Notes: generated from the sequence alone by a model not told the origin. Positions 1 to 9,843 are shown, counted from the stretch's first letter. The stretch is 64,000 nucleotides of DNA from Chrysaora quinquecirrha (GCA_014526335.1 JACTAT010000221.1:400815-464814), one strand, 5' to 3'. Program-made: numbers and translations.

Positions 1-281
1 GAACGTTATTTTGTTCAATTCGTTTGGACTTTTGCATTTATTCGTTTCTTTTTACAGTTATTTGGACTTGGACTAACTTAGGCCAGATACGTTGTTTATT
101 TGATTTATTTTATTTTAGATTGTTATCTTGTTGTCTTTGTGTTGATGATACGAATAACAAAATGGCCGAAGTTTACTCCGTGTTTTGCTCGTCTTGCTGA
201 GTGAAATGTTTCCACAGCGTTACATAGTTATTCTTTGTTTTCCACCTGAAAAACGAGTATATAAGGAGGTTTTCCATCTGA
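1..281. other. Unannotated AT-rich sequence
   Basis: No open reading frame, RNA gene or recognisable repeat family was seen here. A short direct repetition of a 'ctgaaaaacgagt' motif occurs near 246-292, leading into the foldback repeat that follows. Confidence 0.5.
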
Positions 282-566
282 AAAACGAGTGAGTTATTAA
301 GTTAGTTAGTTAGTTTGTTTCATTTCTAGTTAGCTGGTTAGTTAGTTAGCTAGTCGGTTAGTTAGTTACTTAGGAAGCAATTGTTGTACATTGGTTGCAA
401 TGCCTTTCCTCCTTATATTACGAAATTGTTGTTAGTTATAGATCATTAGTGTTTCCTTTATGACAATATCTCTAGCTGTCGCTGGGGGTAACAGCTAGGA
501 CGACTGACTTCCATAAAAAAATAACTAACTAACAAACTAACTAATTACCTAACTCACTATTTTTGA
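282..566. repeat. Small foldback (MITE-like) repeat with TAGT-rich arms
   Basis: The left arm (about 282-320) and the reverse complement of the right arm (about 528-566) share 'gtgagtta..' followed by 'ttagttagtttgtt'. Runs of TAGT follow on the left and the matching AACTA runs lie on the right. The arrangement is a terminal inverted repeat of roughly 35 bp around a 200-bp centre. No clear target-site duplication or coding sequence was seen, so the superfamily is unassigned. A fortuitous pair of simple repeats is the alternative. Confidence 0.4.
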
Positions 567-855
567 TTTGTTCATAAAAATCAGATGCCCTGAGCAATAT
601 CTTTTGATCTATATATTAGTCATTGTCCTAATGTCACAAAATGAGCTCCCGTGAACTTTGTTAATTTTATCAAACTGGAATGGATCAATAGGGAATTTTT
701 GGAGATTACAAATTTCGATGTTGGCAATTTGAAATCTCACTCTAATTGGTATGGCGTCGCGCTGACGTAAGGCAGAATCCATCTTGGATTTCATTTAGAA
801 AATGCATTTATTTTTTACTTCTATAAGGTTTTCAATTGATTAAAGGCATTGCTTA

Positions 856-857
<2 letters not shown>
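567..857. other. Unannotated sequence upstream of (TA)n
   Basis: AT-rich with only a short chance reading frame on the minus strand. Nothing recognisable. Confidence 0.5.

Positions 858-922
<65 letters not shown>
858..922. repeat. (TA)n microsatellite at the 3' end of PLE copy B
   Basis: A nearly pure TA dinucleotide tract of about 64 bp. It abuts the 3' end of the inverted PLE fragment. A matching (TA)n tract abuts the 3' end of PLE copy A at about 7523-7552, so the tract looks like a tail or target preference of this PLE family. Confidence 0.85.
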
Positions 923-925
<3 letters not shown>

Positions 926-1715
926 TAAGTTATATAACGATAAATTTGTATAAGAAGATCGGAGGCAAAAAAAACCTTTGAAGTAGAGCGAATAATAACA
1001 AAATCTCACTAATAACACACTAAGGCCTTTCAAACTTATGTTATCTTCAGAGTGTGATTAACAAATTTCTAAAATGTCTTTTATACAAGTATGATTAAAC
1101 TAAATTTAGCATCAGCGCTTAGTCAGTTCCTTTGACGGAAGGAATAAAGCATCTTAACTGTTCATAAGGCTATGTCCCGCTTTGAATAAACTATTTTCGT
1201 GATGTAATAGCATCTTTGGGTCTTTAAGTTTAAAAATACAAAAACTTTGAAAATGGTTCTTTGAGATTATGATTTTTTATTCCACAATTATGTACATGTT
1301 TTGGAAAATTGCAATAGGAGATTCCACTTTTTGACTCAGAGATATGATTATTGATGCGTGATCTTAGATTAGTTGTTTGTCCGATGTAATTCATATTGCC
1401 TTCACAAAGATTGCAGCTCAGAAAATATATGACGTTTGTACTGTTGCATGTGATGTTAGATTTTATTTGCCAATTAGTTCCATTTGCAGTTAAAAAGCTG
1501 TTCACTGGTTGCAGATACATCCTACATAATTTGCAACGTTGGTTTTCGCAAAGAAAAATTCCTCTTGAGAGATTTGGATTATTATTATCATTATTAGTGT
1601 TGAACTTTGCTTTTGTTAATAAAGATTTGAGATTCGCGGGTTGTCTTAATGCTAAAATAGGCTTTGTATTTTTGAATTTATCTTTTGTTTGCTGATCTTG
1701 GATAGAGTTAAGGAG
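923..1715 (-). pseudogene. PLE copy B, 3' fragment: GIY-YIG endonuclease end plus 3' region
   Basis: Reverse-complement copy of about 6730-7515 of PLE copy A, nearly identical. On the minus strand it encodes the C-terminal part of the reverse transcriptase/endonuclease protein: a CxxC-bearing linker, then the GIY-YIG core (segment 'IYFLSCNLCEGNMNYIGQT' followed by 'RSRINNH'). It ends in the same serial stop and 3' untranslated region. The coding portion corresponds to about 1165-1715. It is 5'-truncated, and at 1715-1721 it is joined head-to-head to a plus-strand piece of the same element, so it cannot make a full protein. A hammerhead motif lies in its 3' region (1016-1056). Confidence 0.85.
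1016..1056 (-). ncRNA. Hammerhead ribozyme-like motif (PLE copy B)
   Basis: Reverse complement of the motif at 7397-7437 and identical to it. The order is stem I strand CACACT, core CTGAAGA, short stem II AAC/GTT, GAAA, a self-complementary GGCC segment, then the returning stem I strand AGTGTG. All invariant hammerhead core bases are present, but stem II is only 3 bp and is bordered by a U-U mismatch. Confidence 0.5.
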
Positions 1716-2044
1716 ACTTGATATCTGAAATTGAAGATTTCTTTAAACAAAAAACATCCGAGAGCCACGTTCTCGCAGAGTTAAATGCAACATGGGCTTC
1801 TAATGCAAAAAAAGATGAAGAAGCTGTCATCAAAAATGGGATCGAAAAATCTCTGGTCTTAAACAAGTATTTGAGAAAGACAAAGCTAGCATTCAAGCAG
1901 CAAGCAAAGAAAAACAAACGCGTAATGCAACTACACGTGCAAATCCACGCCCAACACAAAGCCACAGCCCAATGATCAACCAACATCCAATCAATCATGC
2001 AATGATGCAAGCTCAACAAACGTCAAAAACTTTCAGAATCACCA
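1716..2044 (+). pseudogene. PLE N-terminal (coiled-coil) fragment
   Basis: Plus-strand copy of about 4670-5000 of PLE copy A. It encodes the middle of the upstream protein: a charged coiled-coil segment (SEIEDFFKQKTSESHV...) followed by the Asn/Pro/Gln-rich tail. One base is altered or lost near 1835, which breaks the frame relative to copy A. The fragment is cut at its 3' side by the CACTA-like element starting at 2045. Its upstream neighbour is the inverted 3' part of the same element. Confidence 0.8.
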
Positions 2045-3531
2045 CACTGCAAAACCTATCGTCCATAAATTTTAGGGCAAATGACCCTAAATCACAATTG
2101 TCCCTATTTTAACACTAAATTGTCCCTTATTTAACCCTAAACTTTGTGGATAAATTATTTTATTAATGCTTTAGTGTCAACTCTATATCTCATCCCTAAA
2201 TTGTCCCTAATTCCAAATTACTCTTGTCCCTAAATTGTCCCTAAATTATCACGAATTTTTCTGACCCTAAATTAATTTTACTATCTCTTTTGGAAATTTG
2301 TCCCTAAATTGTCCCTAATATTTGAATTTCGTATAATTCAATTGATAAAAGCGCGCAAAGTTAAATTTTCAAACCGTCAACATCTAAGTAAATAATTTGA
2401 GAAGGCAGAAGAACGAAGATGCAGAGATGCAGAGAACAGAGATGAACAGAAAAGAGAAAGATCCTTTGGTGAAAAACGTTCTGTTGAAATTCCGTAATAA
2501 GAAACCAGTAAGTAACATTCTTTATTCCATTCCTAAAAAACTTCAAGTTAGAATTCCCGGCCTTCCATGCAGGCAATTCAATATTTCGTTTTTGAAATCT
2601 TAATGTCGAACTTGGTCAACTTGATTTTCAGTTTCGAACTTTATCATCTTTATATCTAAAATCGTTTATATTTAACTAAGGAGAAGTCATTACAGGAAAG
2701 CATTCCAGAGTTGAAGGAAATTGAAAAAAATATGAGCGTTGTTGGTACCCCTTTCATCAAAATTACCAAAAGCAGAGCATTTTCCCGATTTTAGTAAATA
2801 CTTCTTAAATGAATGCTTTCGAAAAGTAGAAGGCATAACGTGAGCTACAGTATCAATGTTCATTATTTTACATCTTTTTTTTAGATTCACTTGATTTGTA
2901 AATGAAGGGCCATCACCTGAACGAAGGGAAGAAAACATTGTCATTTTCGACACGACACACCTATTGCGATGTTGAATGCTGATTTGGAAAGGATGAAGAG
3001 AGAAAAGGCTGCTGGTGGTTGATCAAAATCTGTGCAGAGAAAAGACAGTTAAACAGTATCAAATTTATTCTGTTGACACTACATGATTTTTGATGATTTT
3101 TGAAGATTGATATAAGTTATTTTAGACTCAACCGAAGTAATAGTTTTGATGTATGTGAGACTTAGAATTTTTTAGCTTATTAAGCCATACAGTGTTAATG
3201 TTCACGTATAAAAGTACTATGATTGTGAAGTTATTTTGAATGACAACTGGTACATAAATGGTAATAATTACTCGAAATCTCTTGTGACATTTCTTGAATA
3301 ATAGGCAACATACAATTGCCCTAAATTTAGGGATAGTTTAGGCACAATTTAGGGACAATCAGGATTTCAATACAGTTGAAAAGTAGCCTGAAAATTTAGG
3401 GACGAATTAGGGTCGTTTTATGGACAATTTATGGACAATTTAGGGTCAAATTATGGTCAAAATCGTGGTCTCAGTTTAGGGTCAAAAAGTTCGATTGTCC
3501 ATAAATTTTCAGGTTAAATAGTTTTACAGTG
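2045..3531. mobile_element. Non-autonomous CACTA (En/Spm)-like element, 1.49 kb
   Basis: The element begins CACTGCAAAAC and ends GTTTTACAGTG, giving short imperfect inverted termini of the CACTG...CAGTG kind known from animal CACTA elements. The subterminal 200-250 bp on the left carry many copies of a 'ccctaaattgtccc' motif. The right subterminal region carries the same motif in the opposite orientation ('gggacaatttaggg'). Arrays of short subterminal repeats in mirrored orientation are a hallmark of En/Spm elements. No transposase was found; an internal 68-codon frame (2397-2603) has no recognisable domain. The element splits PLE sequence, but the flanks correspond to positions about 950 bp apart in copy A, so no target duplication is visible and a deletion accompanied or followed insertion. 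Confidence 0.6.
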
Positions 3532-4033
3532 TTGGACTGATAAAAGGAAAGATCTCATACCTCCCAGATTTAGTCAACGTTTCATTTTGGATTCAGTTAA
3601 ATTCATATTACAAAATAACAACTTCCTCTTCGACAACGTTTTGTACCAACAGGTCTCAGGTACGGCAATGGGAACAAAATTTGCACCTCCATATGCATGT
3701 TTAACAATAGGATTTTTAGAAGAAACTGTACTTTATCCAAAAATTTTGAAAAATTATTTCAACGATCAAATCTGCTCATACATAAAAGAATCATACATTC
3801 GCTACATGGACGATTGCTTTATTGCCCTACCTCAGGACATTGATCCAGTTTTATTTCTCAATGCATTAAACAACTTGCATGAATCAATTAGATTCACAAT
3901 GGATAAAGGTACAATCAAATCATCAAACATCGAAACACTGAATTTTTTAGATATTGAAATCATACTCAAAGAAGGAAAATTTATTAGTACAGATATATAT
4001 TACAAATCTACAAATCCACACGATTATTTAAAT
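3532..4033 (+). pseudogene. PLE reverse-transcriptase palm fragment
   Basis: Nearly identical to 5955-6456 of copy A. The open frame (from about 3587) includes 'AMGTKFAPPYA' and the catalytic 'YIRYMDDCF' box, then the 'LNFLDIEI' motif. It is cut off at 4033 by a small MITE-like element and at its left by the CACTA-like element, so it is an isolated palm-domain remnant. The near-identity to copy A suggests recent duplication. Confidence 0.85.
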
Positions 4034-4365
4034 CAACACTACTCTTAGGTGCCTAATTGCCGGGGGTCCCAATTAGCGGGGGTTGGATTTTTGTTGAAAA
4101 TTAATTGCCGGGGGTCCCAATTAGCGGGGGTTGGATTTTGTTGAAAATGACTCAAGACTCAGACTCAATTTTTATCTTATTTTGTCTATGCAAGACTGGT
4201 ATCTATTTATTTTGTGATTTTGAATCCTCTGATATGAATTTTCAATACGCGTCACTTACGCGAAGTTGAAAAATTTAATAAGCGGGGGTCCTAATAAGAG
4301 CGGGGGTTGGAAAAATTTTCAAAAAATTAATTAGCGGGGGGACGGCAATTAGGTACCTAAGAGTA
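4034..4365. mobile_element. MITE-like element with internal 50-bp direct repeat
   Basis: Inverted termini: 'tactcttaggtgcctaattg' at 4040-4059 and its complement at the right end ('caattaggtacctaagagta', ending 4365), with one mismatch. Two direct copies of an 'attgccgggggtcccaattagcgggggttgg' type module occur at about 4053-4098 and 4103-4148, and a degenerate third near the right end. There is no coding capacity. It sits exactly between the truncated RT fragment and the left end of PLE copy A. The superfamily is unknown. Confidence 0.65.
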
Positions 4366-4376
4366 AAGGCCTTAGT

Positions 4377-5102
4377 GTGTTATTAGTGAGATTTGAAAAC
4401 ATCAACCACGTCTTTCTTAACAAAAAATTGGGATATCGTCAAAATTTATTTTGGAAACACATTCGCTCTAAAGAATTATCTAGTTTATACTCTGAATGTT
4501 TGGAAGAAGATTTCGTACCGAAAAAGTTTAAAGAAGATCAACCACACATAGTTTCAAAGCAACAACAAGAAATCTATAAGAAATTATCTAAAGAAAAATT
4601 AATGGCTGAAATTGAAATTTTACAAATACGTAAAAACGAAAATATGGAAAAAATCCAACACATTGATTCTGAAATTGAAGATTTCTTTAAACAAAAAACA
4701 TCCGAGAGCCACGTTCTCGCAGAGTTAAATGCAACATGGGCTTCTAATGCAAAAAAAGATGAAGAAGCTGTCATCACAAAATGGGATCGAAAAATCTCTG
4801 GTCTTAAACAAGTATTTGAGAAAGACAAAGCTAGCATTCAAGCAGCAAGCAAAGAAAAACAAACGCGTAATGCAACTACACGTGCAAATCCACGCCCAAC
4901 ACAAAGCCACAGCCCAATGATCAACCAACATCCAATCAATGATGCAATGATGCAAGCTCAACAAACGTCAAAAAACTTTCAGAATCACCGCTTCAATGCT
5001 CCTCCCCTCCTTCAACCAATGCCGCAGTTTCAACACCTTTCACCGCCAAGATTATCAACCTTTCGTCGTTCTCCTTGGCAACAAGACATGTTTCCTTATT
5101 AA
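4377..5102 (+). CDS. PLE copy A upstream ORF: coiled-coil protein
   Basis: 241-residue open frame. Residues about 1-55 are basic/aromatic, about 60-165 are strongly charged and helical with heptad-like spacing (KKLSKEKLMAEIEILQIR and following), and about 170-241 are rich in Asn, Gln and Pro. No enzymatic motif was seen. PLEs commonly have an N-terminal region before the RT that can include coiled coils. The stop overlaps by 28 bp the start of the RT frame, which lies in another register, so either two proteins or a programmed or accidental frameshift is possible. The initiator chosen is the first ATG after the terminal repeat; the true start could differ because the 5' end is redundant. Confidence 0.65.
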   Translation: MLLVRFENINHVFLNKKLGYRQNLFWKHIRSKELSSLYSECLEEDFVPKKFKEDQPHIVSKQQQEIYKKLSKEKLMAEIEILQIRKNENMEKIQHIDSEIEDFFKQKTSESHVLAELNATWASNAKKDEEAVITKWDRKISGLKQVFEKDKASIQAASKEKQTRNATTRANPRPTQSHSPMINQHPINDAMMQAQQTSKNFQNHRFNAPPLLQPMPQFQHLSPPRLSTFRRSPWQQDMFPY

Positions 5103-7291
5103 CCAAAGGACCAAAATTTACACCATTAGCTTCGACTAGAAATGAATTCGAGTCTGATATTAAGGACTTTTCAAGAAAAATTAAAATTAAAGACGTTTTT
5201 CATAATAAAGAAAATGCTGATATCTCTTTACACCGAAACAAATCAAATAGAACAATTCATACCCAAAATTCAGAAATAAATCAAATTTGCGACTTTATAG
5301 AACTTTTGAAACCGGAATATATAAATATGAGGGACAACTTAACAGAGGAAGAGAGGGTTGCTTTAAATGAACTTTCTAATAACGATAACATTGTTCTAAA
5401 ACCTGCAGATAAAAGTGGAAATTTCATTATCATGGACAAAGCTTTTTATCGCGATAAACTAGTTTTAAACGATCATCTCAATACCGAAAACTACAAAAAA
5501 GTTGATCAAAATGAAGATTTAAATGTGATTAAAAACCTTAATTCATTACTAAAACAATATGAAAAAGATCTTACAAAAAAAGAGGTAGATTACATAAAGA
5601 ATTTTCAATGGAAAACCAGCAATTTCTATATCTTACCAAAAATCCATAAATGTGATGCAATCATTCAGGAAATAGCAACATCAGATCGAAATTATATTGA
5701 AATGTCAGCTCCCAACAACCTCAAAGGAAGACCGATTATTGCCGGCCCAGCATCACCCACTCACAGATTAAGTCAATTTATCGATACTTTGCTAAAACCA
5801 ATAGTATACGATCTCATCTTACGTCAAGGATGACTGGGATTTTCTAGGAAAATACCGAAGCAATTCGACAATCAAACATCACTGTATTCTTATGATGTAG
5901 TTAGTTTATATACCAGTATCCCACACAATCTCGGTATTGAAGCAATAAAATTTTGGACTGATAAAAGGAAAGATCTCATACCTCCCAGATTTAGTCAACG
6001 TTTCATTTTGGATTCAGTTAAATTCATATTACAAAATAACAACTTCCTCTTCGACAACGTTTTGTACCAACAGGTCTCAGGTACGGCAATGGGAACAAAA
6101 TTTGCACCTCCATATGCATGTTTAACAATAGGATTTTTAGAAGAAACTGTACTTTATCCAAAAATTTTGAAAAATTATTTCAACGATCAAATCTGCTCAT
6201 ACATAAAAGAATCATACATTCGCTACATGGACGATTGCTTTATTGCCCTACCTCAGGACATTGATCCAGTTTTATTTCTCAATGCATTAAACAACTTGCA
6301 TGAATCAATTAGATTCACAATGGATAAAGGTACAATCAAATCATCAAACATCGAAACACTGAATTTTTTAGATATTGAAATCATACTCAAAGAAGGAAAA
6401 TTTATTAGTACAGATATATATTACAAATCTACAAATCCACACGATTATTTAAATTACAACAGTGCACATCCAAAACATGTTAAAGATACAATCCCATTCA
6501 ACTTAGCCAAACGAATTATTATCTTTGTGACAGAAGAAGACAGAATATCAGAACGTCTGAAAGAATTGGAAACCTGGCTTTTATCTTGCAACTATCCGTT
6601 AGAACTAATTCGAAGATCCTTTCGAAATGCTAAACTTCAAGGACCAGCACCTAAACCCAACAAAGATATTATCCCTTTAGTTACAACGTACTATCCAAAC
6701 CTCAAAAATCAAAACATCATGAAAACAATATCAAGTCTCCTTAACTCTATCCAAGATCAGCAAACAAAAGATAAATTCAAAAATACAAAGCCTATTTTAG
6801 CATTAAGACAACCCGCGAATCTCAAATCTTTATTAACAAAAGCAAAGTTCAACACTAATAATGATAATAATAATCCAAATCTCTCAAGAGGAATTTTTCT
6901 TTGCGAAAACCAACGTTGCAAATTATGTAGGATGTATCTGCAACCAGTGAACAGCTTTTTAACTGCAAATGGAACTAATTGGCAAATAAAATCTAACATC
7001 ACATGCAACAGTACAAACGTCATATATTTTCTGAGCTGCAATCTTTGTGAAGGCAATATGAATTACATCGGACAAACAACTAATCTAAGATCACGCATCA
7101 ATAATCATATCTCTGAGTCAAAAAGTGGAATCTCCTATTGCAATTTTCCAAAACATGTACATAATTGTGGAATAAAAAATCATAATCTCAAAGAACCATT
7201 TTTCAAAGTTTTGTATTTTTTAAACTTAAAGACCCAAAGATGCTATTACATCACGAAAATAGTTTATTCAAAGCGGGACATAGCCTTATGA
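5075..7291 (+). pseudogene. PLE copy A reverse transcriptase with C-terminal GIY-YIG endonuclease
   Basis: One register runs from 5075 to 7291 with a single in-frame stop at 5831-5833. The first part (252 codons) has 'LLTKGPKFTP', 'VLKPADKSGNF', 'FYILPKIHK' and 'GRPIIAGPASPTHRLSQF'. After the stop come 'DVVSLYTSIP', 'AMGTKFAPPYA' and the catalytic 'YIRYMDDCF' box (residues about 70-78 of the 427-codon second part). A Cys-rich linker (CENQRCKLC) and a GIY-YIG domain ('IYFLSCNLCEGNMNYIGQT', then 'RSRINNH') follow. Around the stop, 10-12 conserved-looking codons are readable in a neighbouring register, so the stop reflects two small compensating indels near 5813 and 5848. In PLEs the enzyme copies RNA at a nicked target. 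This copy is close to intact but would not give one continuous product. Confidence 0.85.
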
Positions 7292-7396
7292 ACAGTTAAG
7301 ATGCTTTATTCCTTCCGTCAAAGGAACTGACTAAGCGCTGATGCTAAATTTAGTTTAATCATACTTGTATAAAAGACATTTTAGAAATTTGTTAAT

Positions 7397-7437
7397 CACA
7401 CTCTGAAGATAACATAAGTTTGAAAGGCCTTAGTGTG
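7397..7437 (+). ncRNA. Hammerhead ribozyme-like motif (PLE copy A 3' region)
   Basis: Stem I strand CACACT 7397-7402 pairs with AGTGTG 7432-7437. The core CTGAAGA lies at 7403-7409, stem II AAC/GTT at 7411-7413/7418-7420, GAAA at 7422-7425, and a self-complementary AGGCCT segment serves as a minimal stem III. U at 7431 is the base 5' of the predicted cut. PLE pseudo-LTRs are known to carry type I hammerheads with very short stem III. The weak points are the 3-bp stem II and a flanking U-U mismatch. The position, overlapping the element's terminal redundancy, supports the call. Confidence 0.6.
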
Positions 7438-7520
7438 TTATTAGTGAGATTTTGTTATTATTCGCTCTACTTCAAAGGTTTTTTGCCTCCGATCTTCTTA
7501 TACAAATTTATATTATATAA

Positions 7521-7522
<2 letters not shown>

Positions 7523-7552
<30 letters not shown>
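7523..7552. repeat. (TA)n microsatellite between PLE copies A and C
   Basis: About 30 bp of TA repeats following 'tataactta', equivalent to the tract next to copy B. Confidence 0.85.
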
Positions 7553-7553
<1 letters not shown>

Positions 7554-7589
7554 CCATATTTTTCTTTTAACACTTTTAAATTATTAAGT

Positions 7590-7895
7590 AAAGGACTAAG
7601 TTTCTGCCCCAGACCAAAATTATATGACAAAGAACATTTTGGTAATGATTGTAAAGCCTTTTTCCGTAGAATTAAACTCAGAGCGCACTTTGGCATTAAT
7701 GAATTTCGACCAGATATCTTAGATATTCTCAATAACAAAAAATCATCTTGGACCCCAAGCAACCCCGATCCAACAGTAGAAACATTTATAGCAGCAGTTT
7801 TGACTGATATTACCAAAAACCCACAGAAACACTTACCTTATGACAACTTAAGCATAGGCTTAATAATGACCCGTCTAAAGACTATGCTAAATTAA
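7590..7895 (+). pseudogene. PLE copy C N-terminal fragment
   Basis: Conceptual translation from about 7598 reads 'LSFCPRPKLYDKEHFGND' followed by 'FFRRIKLRAHFG', 'FRPDILDILNNKKSSW' and 'NPDPTVETFIAAVLTDI'. This matches the conserved PLE N-terminal region that ends in an 'L.FcP.Pk' motif. It then breaks off near 7850 within a frame change. The expected 'KPADKgG' region between this segment and the 'YLHPKIHK' motif is missing, indicating an internal deletion of roughly a hundred codons. Confidence 0.65.
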
Positions 7896-7915
7896 TCACC
7901 AACTCACTCCATGAA

Positions 7916-9025
7916 ATGAAAAATGAACAACACATAGAAGAAGAATTGTTTAATGCACTAATACCTGATAATTCTAAGCTGTACCTGCATCCAAAAATAC
8001 ACAAAAAGAATAACCCTGGTCGGCCCGTTGCCTCCTCCATTAACTGTAATACCTCTAAAATCTCTAAATTCGTAGATCACCACATCCAACCACTGGCTAA
8101 ACAAGTTAAATCATACATTAAAGACAAAACTGACTTCATAAACAAATTACAAAGTCTTACCCCAATACCAAATAACGCACTTCTTGTTACTATGGACGTT
8201 CGATCCCTATACACGAATATTTCCCAAACAGAAGGAATTGAAGCCCTCAAACAATCTCTAGACACCCGTCCCATAAAAGAGCCTAGCACTGAAACAATCG
8301 CAACATTGATAAATCACGTTCTCAAGCTTAATAACTTTACATTTAACGGTGAAAACTTTCTTCAAGTAAAAGGTTGTGCAATGGGAACCATTGCTGCACC
8401 ATCATATGCGACTATCTTTATGGGTAACTTTGAGGAAACTTACATTTATCCCAAAATACTTGCAAACTGCCTGTTTTACTGCAGATTCATAGATGATATA
8501 TTCCTGATCTACAATTTGCCAGAATCGAACTTCAATGAATTTATCAATGATTTAAACACAAGACACGACTCTATTAAATTCGATCATGCAAGATCCAAAA
8601 CACAAATACCTTTTCTGGACACAATGGTGTACATTGATAATGATAGAAAAATTCAAACCACTCTTTATAAAAAGCCAACCGACACAAGCAACTACCTCCA
8701 TTTTCGCTCTTCACACCCCAAACATCTAATAGAAAGCCTACCCTACTCACAAGCATTGAGACTTCGACGCATTTGCTCCGATACCACGGATTATATACAC
8801 CACTGCTCTAAGTTGAAGGAAAATTTCCTCAAAGGAGGCTATGACAAAAATATATTAGAAAAACAAATTGAAAAAGCATCTAAGTTACCACGCCAAGAAA
8901 CGTTATCATACAAAACCACCCAAACCAATACTCGCATTCCATTTGTAACAACATTTAACCCAACTCTTCCACCTATTGGTAAAATTTTCAAGTCAAATTG
9001 GAATATTTTACAGCCAAGACATTAA
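7916..9025 (+). pseudogene. PLE copy C reverse transcriptase
   Basis: 369-residue open frame with PLE RT motifs: 'YLHPKIHKKNNPGRPVASS' (residues 23-41), 'DVRSLYTNIS' (94-103), 'CAMGTIAAPSYA' (154-165), the catalytic 'RFIDDIFLIY' box with the Asp pair at 193-194, 'IPFLDTMVY', and 'SSHPKHLIESLPYSQALRLRR', typical of the RT thumb region. It is truncated at the N-terminus by the internal deletion and loses frame near 9010-9025, after which the endonuclease continues in the next register. The initiator shown is only the first available ATG. Confidence 0.8.
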
Positions 9026-9630
9026 AACCAGACATTAATACACACTTCCCAGAATCACCTGTCGTATCATACAAGAGAAGCCGGAATTTGAAAGACCTCC
9101 TAGGATCCAACACCATTATAAACAACAAAGTCATTAGAAACATAAAACTAAAAAAACACCATGAAATAAAGTCCTGTAAACCTTGCAATGTAAAAGGCAA
9201 CTTATGCTGTAATCAAGTGAAACTTACAGACGAATTTAAAAGCATAACCACTGGAAAAACATACAAAATATTTCATGAAAGTAACTGTAAAAGCAAATTC
9301 GTTGTATATCTCCTCCAATGTAAACTATGCCAAATACAGTACGTTGGAAAATCTGAATGGCAATTCAACATCCACCTCAATAACTACCGCACGCGCATTA
9401 AGAACTGCGATAAAGATAAACTTCTCCACGTCGAAAAACACTTTCTACTGCCCAACCACAATTTTAAACGTGACGCCATTTTTACTATCATAGAAAGAAT
9501 AGACAACATAGAGCGTGAAGACGCCAAAATTGTACTAGAAAAGCGTGAAACTGCTTGGATGACCCACTTAAAAACTATCCATCCACAAGGGTTAAACTCT
9601 AAGTTAGCTAATCCCTTTTTAAAACAATGA
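8998..9630 (+). pseudogene. PLE copy C GIY-YIG endonuclease domain
   Basis: 210-codon frame, the continuation of the RT after a one-register shift. It has 'PVVSYKRSRNLKDLLG', a Cys cluster 'CKPCNVKGNLCC' (residues 60-71) acting as the PLE linker, and the GIY-YIG core 'VVYLLQCKLCQIQYVGKSEW' (102-121). The following helix reads 'NIHLNNYRTRI', where related domains usually have an Arg and a His (R-LNNH). His in place of Arg and Tyr in place of His suggest loss of nuclease activity. A downstream 'IIERIDN' supplies the conserved Glu. Confidence 0.75.
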
Positions 9631-9771
9631 ATAAACAAAGGTTTCGCTACAATTTTTGTTCTTTTCACTTCATCGTTTCCCTGTGTAGCGAACCAACACA
9701 GAATATCATTAAGACGTCTGGTTGAATTATATAATCTGAGTTACTTGGAGAGTTACTCAGCGATTTCATTG

Positions 9772-9843
9772 AGCTCTATGGCTCAGTGGAAACGTCGTTG
9801 GCTCTCTGATAATGAAGTCCTGGGTTCAAATCCCATCAATTGT
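9772..9843 (+). promoter_or_regulatory. tRNA-like Pol III A and B boxes in array 1 (first unit)
   Basis: A box 'tggctcagtgga' at 9779-9790 and B box 'gggttcaaatccc' at 9822-9834, with 31 bp between them, fit the internal promoter spacing of tRNA genes. The acceptor ends do not pair, so this is not a functional tRNA. The same boxes recur 238 bp and 476 bp downstream, and in array 2. Confidence 0.6.

Larger units (their letters stand above)
4366..7522 (+). mobile_element. Penelope-like retroelement copy A (almost full length)
   Basis: This copy carries an upstream coiled-coil ORF, an RT plus GIY-YIG ORF, and a 3' region ending in (TA)n. The motif 'ggccttagtgtgttattag' is present at both the left end (about 4368-4386) and near the right end (about 7427-7445). 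This is the kind of partial terminal redundancy (pseudo-LTR) expected of PLEs. The right-hand copy of the redundancy overlaps a hammerhead-like motif. One internal stop remains, see the RT entry. Confidence 0.85.
7560..9740 (+). mobile_element. Penelope-like retroelement copy C (second lineage), internally deleted
   Basis: Distinct in sequence from copy A. The order is an N-terminal fragment (about 7590-7860), an abrupt internal deletion, the RT (7916-9025), a frameshift, the GIY-YIG domain (8998-9630) and a short 3' region that runs directly into the 238-bp tandem array at 9743. The neighbouring array could be the terminal (pseudo-LTR) sequence of this family. Confidence 0.8.

Noticed and set aside
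1718..2019. Overlapping frames on both strands
   Set aside because: They are shadows of the PLE coiled-coil fragment.
9772..9843. Functional tRNA gene
   Set aside because: A and B boxes fit, but acceptor strands do not pair and the sequence recurs as part of a 238-bp tandem unit.
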